This document shows, piece after piece, positions 1 to 5,808 of a stretch of DNA of 11,275 nt. The translations under genes and the position numbers were made by a program. This DNA is from UBA6544 sp049601975 (GTDB taxonomy: Bacteria; Pseudomonadota; Alphaproteobacteria; UBA8366), in NCBI GenBank assembly GCA_049601975.1, contig JBMYRC010000129.1, positions 1 to 11,275 of the forward strand. The letters run 5' to 3'. How positions within the stretch are numbered: position 1 is the first letter of the stretch; every line of letters begins with the position of its first letter. Under the pieces are notes generated by a model that saw nothing but the letters and a program-made list of their open reading frames with translations, was not told where the DNA came from and searched no databases.

Positions 1-315
1 CAGCGCAGACGTGTACGCCAACGCCTCGAAGATCTGGCGGAGATGATGGACCTCCCCGTCCTGATCGACCCTCAGGATATTCGCCTCTATGACGGCACGT
101 TGGCCCCCGGCTACGGTCGGATGAGCGAGGTGGTGTCCAACACCATCCGCTGGACCGCGCATAGCGAAGGCCTGTTCCTCGATCCGGTCTACACGGGCAA
201 GGCGATGGCCGGCCTGATCGAGCTGGCCGAAATGGGTGAGCTGGCCGGCCACCGCATCGTGTTTTGGCACACGGGCGGCCAACCGGCGCTATTCGGGTAT
301 GGAGACGCGTTTTAA
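1..315 (+). CDS. D-cysteine desulfhydrase / ACC deaminase-like PLP enzyme (3' part only)
   Basis: The reading frame is open from the first base, so the 5' end lies outside the window; 104 C-terminal residues are visible. They contain a segment reading SEGLFLDPVYTGKA and a closing FWHTGGQPALFGY block. Both are typical of the C-terminal part of the fold-type II PLP family that includes D-cysteine desulfhydrase (D-cysteine to pyruvate, H2S and ammonia) and 1-aminocyclopropane-1-carboxylate deaminase. The PLP-binding lysine would lie upstream and cannot be checked. The end matches the usual C-terminus, so the gene looks intact here. D-cysteine desulfhydrase is the better guess because true ACC deaminases are a narrower branch, but substrate cannot be settled from this fragment. 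A palindromic repeat follows 29 bases after the stop. Confidence 0.85.
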   Translation, partial: QRRRVRQRLEDLAEMMDLPVLIDPQDIRLYDGTLAPGYGRMSEVVSNTIRWTAHSEGLFLDPVYTGKAMAGLIELAEMGELAGHRIVFWHTGGQPALFGYGDAF

Positions 316-344
316 GGGGCGTTGGTCGGCTTGCACCCTTACTT

Positions 345-418
345 CCGTCATTCCCGCGAAGGCGAGAATCCAGTTCGCTGCGATACAGTATGGATTCCCG
401 CCTTCGCGGGAATGACGG
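345..418. repeat. REP/MITE-like imperfect palindrome
   Basis: Two 28-base arms, 345-372 and 391-418, are inverted copies with one mismatch and are separated by an 18-base spacer. Each arm carries the core TCATTCCCGCGAAGGCG or its complement, ending in the GGATT/AATCC motif of a widespread proteobacterial intergenic palindromic repeat. It lies directly after the stop of the desulfhydrase-like gene and could fold into a strong hairpin in RNA. It might therefore act as a 3' mRNA stabiliser or Rho-protecting structure, but no T-tract follows, so it is not a classic intrinsic terminator. It is the only copy in this window. Confidence 0.85.
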
Positions 419-657
419 GGAAGAGGTTGGTGACAAATTGTCTAATATGTGATACGGTCCGGCCCGTTCTTTGACTTGTAAACAGGCACCACATTCTTAC
501 GGAGCAGCTCTGTACGGGTAAATCAGCGGTATTGTAATACTGTGTATGGGGTTGTTTCGCGCTTTTTTGTGTATGGCCGCGGCGCTCGGCGCGGATTGAC
601 CCTGGCGTCACTCCCGTTACGTCGTTGGAGAGGGACGGAATCGTGGAGGAGGAAGAC
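419..657 (+). other. Intergenic region upstream of the dioxygenase, presumed promoter
   Basis: About 240 bases without a credible gene separate the palindromic repeat from the dioxygenase start. The first half is AT-richer than the surrounding genes (TTGTCTAATATGTGATAC near 437-454; TTGACTTGTAAA near 471-482) and is where a promoter is expected. No -35/-10 pair with good spacing stands out, so none is assigned. The only clear signal is the purine-rich ribosome binding site, GGAGGAGGA, just before 658. Confidence 0.35.
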
Positions 658-1557
658 ATGAGCGTCGAAGTGCATTCATCGGGCGGCGATATCGGGGCGG
701 AAATCACCGGGATTGATATCTCAAAACCACTCTCGGCACCGGAGATCGCCGCCGTCGAGGCGGCGTTTGTCGATCGCACCGTTCTGGTGTTTCGGGGACA
801 GAAGTTGACCGATCGGCAATTCGCGGATTTCTCGGCACAGTTCGGGCCGCTGCGGGTGCATATTCAAAAGGCCTTTCAGCATCCCGAGATTCCCGAAATC
901 GTCTACAACCGCAATGTCGATGCCGACGGTAAGTTCGATGAGGTGGGGGCGAGCCGGGGTGTTACCCGCGACCTTAAATATGGTTGGCATTCGGACACCT
1001 CCTACGAGATCGTGCCCGCCGTTGCGACCACGGTTCATGCGCTGGAAGTGCCCTCTTCGGGCGGTAATACGTGTTTCGCCAGCGGCTACCGGGCTTATGA
1101 GAGCCTGCCAGACGGGTTTAAGGGGCGGCTTGAGGGGTTGATGGGCGAATACGCGCTCGGGCGTAACAGTAGGAATTCGCAGACCCAGACCCTGACCGGC
1201 AAACTGCCACCGGAGGCGCGCGACCGCGAGACCGTCTTCCACCCCATCATCTGCCGCCATCCGGTGAGCCGTCGCCCGGCAATCTACGCCAATCCGCTGC
1301 AGACCGTGCGGGTCATGGATGTGTCTGAGGCCGAGAGCGAGGACATTCTGGAGACCCTGTTCGAGGCGATCCATCAGGCCGGGACCACCGGCGGGTATTG
1401 GGAGCACGAATGGCGGGTCGGCGACACGATCATGTGGGAGAATAGGGGCGGCGTCTTCCATTCGGGGCGGATGGATTATCCGCTCGACGAGCGCCGCATC
1501 ATGATCCGCTGCACCGTCGGCAGCTGCCCGATTGAGGCTTATTCAGCGGCGGCGTAG
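658..1557 (+). CDS. TauD/TfdA-family Fe(II)/2-oxoglutarate-dependent dioxygenase
   Basis: The 299-residue product has the usual length and layout of this family, whose members hydroxylate small acids (taurine, 2,4-D, other carboxylates or sulfonates) using O2 and 2-oxoglutarate. The iron triad is visible: H111-x-D113 in WHSDTSY and the distal H268 in WENRGGVFHSG. The arginines at 279-280 (ERRIMIR) fit the 2-oxoglutarate carboxylate contact. The N-terminal GGDIGAEITGIDIS block is also typical. I chose ATG 658 because GGAGGAGGA lies a few bases before it; the frame is open back to 625 but has no comparable site there. The 3' end overlaps the convergent hydrolase gene by 19 bases. The substrate is unknown. 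The neighbours do not include a sulfonate transporter, so a role as taurine dioxygenase is not supported. Confidence 0.9.
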   Translation: MSVEVHSSGGDIGAEITGIDISKPLSAPEIAAVEAAFVDRTVLVFRGQKLTDRQFADFSAQFGPLRVHIQKAFQHPEIPEIVYNRNVDADGKFDEVGASRGVTRDLKYGWHSDTSYEIVPAVATTVHALEVPSSGGNTCFASGYRAYESLPDGFKGRLEGLMGEYALGRNSRNSQTQTLTGKLPPEARDRETVFHPIICRHPVSRRPAIYANPLQTVRVMDVSEAESEDILETLFEAIHQAGTTGGYWEHEWRVGDTIMWENRGGVFHSGRMDYPLDERRIMIRCTVGSCPIEAYSAAA

Positions 1558-2498
1558 GCGGTATCGGATAGCATCGCCAGCACGATCTCGGCACATTCAT
1601 CGGGGCGCTCGAACGGCATGAGGTGGCCCGCACCCGTCATCGTCGTGACCCGCGCATCCGGCAGATGTCGGGCGACATCGGATTGAACCTCAGCGATCCA
1701 ATTGCTGTTGGGCACCGCCGGGTCGGCGGCGATCAGGTGGGCCGGGGCTGGGAAATCTTTCAAGCCCTCATAGGGAGCGGTGGTCGCGGCGACCGAGTTA
1801 TACGTGGCGGCCTCGATGACCGGCGGGCAGGAAAGCTCGTAGCCCTCCACGCCATCACGCCGCGGCCGAAGCGTGGCTTGGCAGAGCGCGTCCAGCATCT
1901 CCGGCGCGAAATAACCGAATGCCTTCGGGCGCGCCATGGCGGCGGCGTAATCGGCCGGGGTCTCGAAATACTGGCGCCGTCGCAAGGTCATCTCCGCCAG
2001 GGGGGTGCTGCGGGCCTTGGATATCTGCCTTAGGTCGTCACGGTCGGAGGGGCGCAGCGTTGCGTCGAAAGTGGTCACCGCGTGCCACGGTGCGAAGCCG
2101 AAGTTACCGCCAAGATGAAACATGACGGCGGCGGAGAACGAGTGGCCGCCGTAATAGAGCGGTGCTTCCGGTGCGCGCGCTTGCACCCGGTAGACAAGTG
2201 TCTCCAGATCGCGGGCGAAACGGTCGAAGCAGATCGTGCTTGGATAGGGCTCCGGCGGGGCGCTCGAACCGCCCTGGCCACGCGCATCGTAGGCAAAGAC
2301 CTGGAAGCGGGTCGCAAGCCGTTGCAGGAAGGGCAGATAACTACCGGCGCCAAAGCCGTTGGCGTGGCCCCAGATCAGGACCGGGGCGTTTGCCGATCCG
2401 TCACGCAGCTCATAGGCGGCGAGGGTGACACCGTCCTCGACGGGAACATCAAAACGCTCGGCCGCCGTGGCCGGGAGAGAAGAGAACGCGGCCGACAT
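1539..2498 (-). CDS. Alpha/beta-hydrolase fold protein
   Basis: The 319-residue product shows the standard serine hydrolase plan: an oxyanion-loop WGHANGFG (43-50), strand YDARGQGGS (70-78), nucleophile elbow YGGHSFSA with S120, a likely acid at D259 (HLIAADP) and catalytic H292 in GAGHLMPFERPDE. The elbow reads G-H-S-F-S, with serine replacing the usual last glycine. Substrates could be esters, lactones or amides; nothing here decides. The start is ATG 2498, which shares one base with the stop of the upstream M20 deacetylase (TAATG). The frame stays open upstream to 2903, but there it runs antiframe within the deacetylase gene and does not look like real protein. Translational coupling with the deacetylase suggests a joint role, perhaps sequential cleavage of acylated amino-acid derivatives. 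The gene converges on, and overlaps, the dioxygenase 3' end. Confidence 0.88.
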   Translation of the reverse strand: MSAAFSSLPATAAERFDVPVEDGVTLAAYELRDGSANAPVLIWGHANGFGAGSYLPFLQRLATRFQVFAYDARGQGGSSAPPEPYPSTICFDRFARDLETLVYRVQARAPEAPLYYGGHSFSAAVMFHLGGNFGFAPWHAVTTFDATLRPSDRDDLRQISKARSTPLAEMTLRRRQYFETPADYAAAMARPKAFGYFAPEMLDALCQATLRPRRDGVEGYELSCPPVIEAATYNSVAATTAPYEGLKDFPAPAHLIAADPAVPNSNWIAEVQSDVARHLPDARVTTMTGAGHLMPFERPDECAEIVLAMLSDTAYAAAE

Positions 2499-3664
2499 TA
2501 CTTGCAGACGTGGTCCATCAGTTTGTCGAAGAACACGTGGGCGCGGTCGAGTTGCTCTAAGGCGAGGTATTCGTTCGGCTTGTGCGCCTGGTTGATACTG
2601 CCGGGGCCACAGACCACAGTTGGGATGCCGACTTGTTGCTGGAACAGACCCGCTTCGGTGCCGAACGCGACTTTGGCGTGGTCGTTGCGACCGGCCAGGG
2701 TCTTGGCCAGCGTGACCACTTCCTCGCCGGGGTCCATGTCCAATCCATCGATTGCGCTCAACTCCTCGAACTCGATACCGCTGGCCGGGTCGATGGCCTG
2801 CATTTCGGGCTCTAAGGTCTCGCGCGCATAGCGTTCGATCTCGGCGAAATACACTTTTGGGTCGTCTGAGCCGATGCAGCGGAATTCGAACTCGAAGGTA
2901 CAATCCTTCGGCACAATGTTGAGGGCGGTACCCCCATGCACTGTGCCCGTATGCACGGTCGAATGTTGGACGTCGTATAGGTCGTCGAAAGGACCTTCCT
3001 TCTGGACGCGCCGCGCCATGCCCTTGAGATAGGCGATCATTTCCGCCGCGTACTCAACCGCGTTGACGCCCGTGGGTGCGAGGCTGGAATGAGCCTCGAA
3101 GCCCCGTACCCGGCACTTGTAGCTGAGCTTACCCTTGTGGCCGATGATGACTTGCATGCTCGTTGGCTCACCGACGATGCCCATCATGGGAGTTGGTTTG
3201 ATATCCGCGAACTTCTCGATCAGGCTGCGAACGCCAAGACAGCCGACTTCCTCGTCGTGGCTGAAGGCGAAATGGATGGGGATGTCGAGGCCGCGCTCGA
3301 GAAACTTCGGCGCATAGGCGAGGCAGATGCCGATAAAGCTTTTCATGTCGCAGGTGCCGCGCGCGAAAAGCTTGTCGTCTCTTTCGGTCAGGGTGAAAGG
3401 GTCGCTGTCCCATTCCTGGCCGTCGACGGGCACTGTGTCGGTGTGGCCCGACAGCATAATCCCTGGTTTGCCCTTAGGCCCGAGCGTCGCATAGAGATTG
3501 GCCTTTGTGCCGGTCTCGTCTTCGACCAACAAGGAATCGACGCCGAGAGATTTTAGGTAATCCCGGATGTAATGGATCAGCTCCATATTCGAGTTACGGC
3601 TCGTGGTGTCGAAGCTGATGAGCTTTCGGATAAACTCGACGCTGGCGTTCTCTGCGGTGCCCAA
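2498..3664 (-). CDS. argE: ArgE-type M20 deacetylase (acetylornithine deacetylase-like)
   Basis: This 388-residue zinc peptidase-family protein carries every expected metal-site motif: H74 and D76 in SGHTDTVP, bridging D106 in GTCDMK, catalytic/ligand E138-E139 in HDEEVG, E166 in GEPT, and H361 in QAHKPNE. H192 in AHSS matches the dimerisation-domain histidine that reaches the partner active site. Overall length and the NSNMELIHYIRDYL opening fit alphaproteobacterial ArgE, which hydrolyses N2-acetyl-L-ornithine to ornithine and acetate; other N-acyl amino acids are possible substrates. The start codon is TTG. AAGGGG lies 7 bases upstream, an in-frame TGA sits five codons before it (3677-3679), and the next in-frame ATG is residue 27, so TTG is forced. 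The gene overlaps the following hydrolase gene by one base. Directly upstream is the wreck of a LysR regulator on the same strand. Confidence 0.9.
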   Translation of the reverse strand: MGTAENASVEFIRKLISFDTTSRNSNMELIHYIRDYLKSLGVDSLLVEDETGTKANLYATLGPKGKPGIMLSGHTDTVPVDGQEWDSDPFTLTERDDKLFARGTCDMKSFIGICLAYAPKFLERGLDIPIHFAFSHDEEVGCLGVRSLIEKFADIKPTPMMGIVGEPTSMQVIIGHKGKLSYKCRVRGFEAHSSLAPTGVNAVEYAAEMIAYLKGMARRVQKEGPFDDLYDVQHSTVHTGTVHGGTALNIVPKDCTFEFEFRCIGSDDPKVYFAEIERYARETLEPEMQAIDPASGIEFEELSAIDGLDMDPGEEVVTLAKTLAGRNDHAKVAFGTEAGLFQQQVGIPTVVCGPGSINQAHKPNEYLALEQLDRAHVFFDKLMDHVCK

Positions 3665-3676
3665 GATTGTTCCCCT

Positions 3677-4467
3677 TCAGGTGTCTCGCAAGCGGGTGAG
3701 AATAGGCGAGGGCGGCAATGATGACCAGCCATGAAGCGTGCAGTTATGTGAGCGCGCGGCGGCCTTCCAGTAAATCCTATCGCTCGACAAGGACGTGGAC
3801 ATGAAATCCGTGAAAGTTTTGATACGGGCGGTATTGCGGAGGTCCGGATGGGTGAGTAGCGAGAGCTCGTTCTTCATCTCGGGTATGGAGTCCGTGACGC
3901 GCACTATCATCGGATCAGGATCGGCGGAAAAACAGGGGAGGGTGGCGATACCAATCCCCGCGCGGGCCGCAAGAGACCTCCGGCCATGGTATTGGCGCGG
4001 AGCACGATCCGATCACCAGCTTGCGATTCCATCTACTTGACGGAGTCGGTATGGGCGAGAGAGCCGTCACCCGAGACAACGGGAGCGTCTATTAGTGCGG
4101 TGGCGCTGGTAAAGGCGTCGCGGCGGCGATAGATGGCGACCGCTACAGCACAGTGTCGTCAGCTGACAAGGGTGTCGCCGGGATCGCGGCTCGGTCGGAA
4201 GGCGACACCCGCATCGCGACGTGACAGGTTCAGAAAACGATTAACGACGATCATTTCTAGGAGTATGCCGGGATAAGTCTCGCGAGAGGCGGCCAAGCGC
4301 TCGGGCAGCAAGCGTTCCGAGATGTCGTCGGGCGCGGTCAGGCGGACCGTGCCCGTTAGGCGCACATCCTCGCCAACGACTTGAAGCTCGAGGGTCGCCA
4401 TTTCCGCCTCGACCCGCTAGGCGGAACCGCGCATCGTCTCGTCGGCGACGGTGAGTGAATAGATGGA
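3677..4467 (-). pseudogene. LysR-family regulator, effector-binding half (disrupted)
   Basis: Read on the minus strand, this is the C-terminal two-thirds of a LysR-type transcriptional regulator. Recognisable blocks, in order, are IYSLTVADETMRGSA, RVEAEMATLELQVVG, VRLTGTVRLTAPDDISERLLP, NRFLNLSRRDAGVAFRPSRDPGDTLV, GDRIVLRANTMAG, GIGIATLPCFSADPDP and LSLLTHPDLRNTARIKTFTDF. Three in-frame nonsense codons interrupt one frame (plus-strand coordinates 4417-4419, 4159-4161 and 4033-4035), and a one-base frameshift near 3965-3975 moves the last block into another frame. The third nonsense codon probably replaced a tryptophan (TGG to TAG). The DNA-binding half lies beyond the insertion sequence at 5509-5684. 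The block ends about a dozen bases before the ArgE-like start. With this much damage no functional regulator can be made. Confidence 0.88.
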
Positions 4468-4480
4468 GTGGTTGCCGCCC
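4468..4480 (+). repeat. IS left inverted repeat
   Basis: GTGGTTGCCGCCC is an exact inverted match to 5496-5508 at the other end of the insertion sequence. Directly left of it, on the minus strand, the LysR coding sequence resumes with the codons for SIYSLT. Confidence 0.8.
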
Positions 4481-4539
4481 TACTCAGACGACATTCAAAT
4501 GTCGATGTTTTAGGTCACAGAGTAGGAAGGACGGCAATC

Positions 4540-5370
4540 ATGACGACGGACATAATGATCGGAATCGATCTGGCAAAGAATGTTTTCCAAGTCCACGGAA
4601 CATCGATGACAGGGCAAATTATGTTTCGTAAGAAGCTGTCGAGGCAGCGCTTTCGCAAGTTCATGGCGGAACACCCTGGAGCGGTCGTCGTAATGGAAGC
4701 CTGTGGCAGCGCGCATTAGTCGGCGCAAGAGATGGGAAAATGCGGCCACGAGGTGAAGCTGATCGCGCCGCAGTATGTATGCCCGTTCGTGAGACGTCAG
4801 AAGAATGATGTGGCTGACGCGGAGGCGATAGTCATTGCGGCGCAGCGACCCGAGATGCGTTTTATTGCCCCAAAAACAGAGGCTCAGCAAGCCCGCGCTC
4901 TGCTCTTCCGGAGCAGAGACCGACTGGTTAATCAGCGTACAGAGTTGGTTAACGCACTTCGGTCTCACCTCTATGAATTTGGTCACACAACCCCTCAGGG
5001 GATCGGCAAATTTAGGCACATCGAGGCGATTATCGACGGCGCGACCTGTGACCCACCTGCTCTGGTTCGTGAGGAATGCCGCGACCTTCTCAAGCATATT
5101 GCCGAGAAGTCACGGTGGATAGAGGCAAAGGCGAAACAGATGGGCACGTTATCGACACACAGTGAAACGACACTACGTCAGCAAACGATGCCTGGTATTG
5201 GGCCGATTAGCGCCTTGGCCGTCGAGGCCTTTGCGCCGCCGATGGAGAGTTTCCGTTGTGGGCGAGACTTCGCTGCCTGGTTGGGCCTCGTCCCGCGACA
5301 ATATTCCTCGGATCGAACAGATCTGGATCAGGAAAACCAGTTAGGGGCTAACAGCATCTCAGCTCGGTGA
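4540..5370 (+). pseudogene. IS110/IS1111-family transposase, nonsense-mutated and 3'-truncated
   Basis: The start is ATG 4540, preceded by AGGAAGG with 9 bases of spacing. The N-terminal RuvC-like DEDD domain is recognisable: D10 in IGIDLAKNVFQVHG, E53 in VVMEACGSAH, and D90 and D93 in QKNDVADAEAI. Codon 60 is TAG (4717-4719), where relatives have the tyrosine of a SAHYWA motif; the frame then continues without shift. The C-terminal Transposase_20 block is present (MPGIGPISALAVEAFAP, then DFAAWLGLVPRQYSS). The usual GGK...R continuation is lost after PRQYSS, and about 100 residues of the normal C-terminus are missing. The protein is therefore dead on two counts, although the DEDD residues and the SS of the C-terminal motif survive. 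Relatives act through an IS-encoded guide (bridge/seek) RNA. Confidence 0.9.
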
Positions 5371-5495
5371 ATAGATTTAGTCCTGATCGGCAGATCACCA
5401 TACCGGCCAGCAGCTTCTAAAGAGCCGTGTTTAAGGCCTGACAGAAGACCGTCCTCGATCACACTCAAACAAGGGTCAGAAACTTCTTGCATCAC
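5371..5495 (+). other. Noncoding right end of the insertion sequence
   Basis: About 125 bases lie between the end of the transposase remnant and the right inverted repeat, with stops in all forward frames. In IS1111-subgroup elements the region downstream of the transposase gene encodes the guide RNA that pairs with target and donor ends. Because this element is 3'-truncated, at most part of such an RNA could remain. I could not draw a convincing fold or guide loops from the bases alone. Confidence 0.4.
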
Positions 5496-5508
5496 GGGCG
5501 GCAACCAC
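5496..5508 (-). repeat. IS right inverted repeat
   Basis: GGGCGGCAACCAC is the exact complement of 4468-4480. Just right of it, on the minus strand, the LysR helix-turn-helix half ends with codons for FFERHLKAS. Confidence 0.8.
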
Positions 5509-5684
5509 AGAAGCCTTTAAGTGGCGCTCGAAAAATCGCGCGCCGACGCGTTCTTCCAATTGATTGACCCGCCGGAACACGGTCGAGTGGTTGACGCCAA
5601 GGTCCGATGCCGCGCCGGAGAGAGCGCTCGTCCGTTCTAACGTGAGGAAATACTGAATGTCGTCCCAATCGCGAATCTTTGCAT
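5509..5684 (-). pseudogene. LysR-family regulator, DNA-binding half (disrupted)
   Basis: On the minus strand the frame reads DWDDIQYFLTLERTSALSG, then AASDLGVNHSTVFRRVNQLEERVGARFFERHLKAS. This is a textbook LysR N-terminal helix-turn-helix with the recognition-helix region HSTVFRRVNQLEERVG. It stops at the right inverted repeat of the insertion sequence and continues, in the same frame, at 4467. No ATG, GTG or TTG starts this frame; the nearest ATG (5684 downward) is in another frame and would need a small indel around 5670-5676. So the 5' end seems frameshifted too, unless a rare start codon was used. The gene was oriented divergently from the threonine-synthase-like gene, as LysR genes often are from their targets. 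Confidence 0.88.
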
Positions 5685-5692
5685 TTATGCAA
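5679..5692. promoter_or_regulatory. Perfect palindrome over the lysR start region
   Basis: TTGCATTTATGCAA has 6-base perfect arms around a 2-base centre. It contains a T-N11-A spacing (5680 and 5692) and covers the old lysR ATG, a place consistent with autoregulation. It could also be a chance AT-rich palindrome. Confidence 0.3.
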
Positions 5693-5709
5693 TAAATAAT
5701 GTGAATGAT

Positions 5710-5732
5710 TGATATCTGTCTTGCTTATATCA
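5710..5732. promoter_or_regulatory. Candidate LysR-type operator (TGATAT-N11-ATATCA)
   Basis: A perfect 6-base dyad with an 11-base spacer sits between the divergent lysR and threonine-synthase-like genes, about 75-100 bases before the latter's start. LysR proteins typically recognise T-N11-A inside an interrupted dyad at such positions, and this site has that geometry. Its assignment to the dead regulator is inference from position and form. Confidence 0.4.
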
Positions 5733-5808
5733 TCGCTTCAGTGAAGAGGTCTAGGCCTCCTCCCCAGCACAGGTTAGAAAGAGCCGAGTGAACTCCGGTC
5801 GAGGTCTC

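Larger units (their letters stand above)
4468..5508 (+). mobile_element. Decayed IS1111/IS110-type insertion sequence inside lysR
   Basis: A 13-base perfect inverted repeat, GTGGTTGCCGCCC at 4468-4480 and its complement at 5496-5508, brackets the element. Immediately outside it the two halves of one LysR gene resume in matching frames, which defines the insertion independently of the repeat. The enclosed transposase is of the DEDD IS110 family. Short inverted repeats, often subterminal, are a hallmark of the IS1111 subgroup, so the true tips may lie a few bases outside. No clear target duplication is visible; the flanks on the minus strand read TCT and TCC, at most a 3-base near match. At about 1.04 kb it is shorter than usual for the group (roughly 1.4 kb), because the transposase 3' end and probably noncoding DNA are missing. 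Confidence 0.85.

Noticed and set aside
419..620. Possible sigma-70 promoter (TTGACT near 471) upstream of the dioxygenase
   Set aside because: No -10 hexamer at 16-18 bases was convincing, so no specific promoter is called.
348..779. 143-codon minus-strand open frame spanning the palindromic repeat and the dioxygenase 5' end
   Set aside because: It has low-complexity composition, reads through the repeat, has no recognisable domain and is antisense to a well-supported gene.
721..1461. 246-codon minus-strand open frame
   Set aside because: It lies wholly antisense to the dioxygenase, whose catalytic triad and ribosome binding site are clear; the antisense frame has no family motifs.
2082..2831. 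249-codon plus-strand open frame
   Set aside because: It is an antisense shadow across the hydrolase and ArgE-like genes, crossing their junction with no motif.
3089..3556. 155-codon plus-strand open frame
   Set aside because: It is antisense to the ArgE-like coding region, including its metal-site motifs.
4510..5097. 195-codon minus-strand open frame
   Set aside because: It is antisense to the transposase remnant; the plus strand shows DEDD motifs and a ribosome binding site.
5492..5692. 66-codon minus-strand open frame starting at ATG 5684-5692 region
   Set aside because: The real similarity (LysR helix-turn-helix) lies in a neighbouring frame of the same strand, so this frame is only a by-product of the shifted 5' end.
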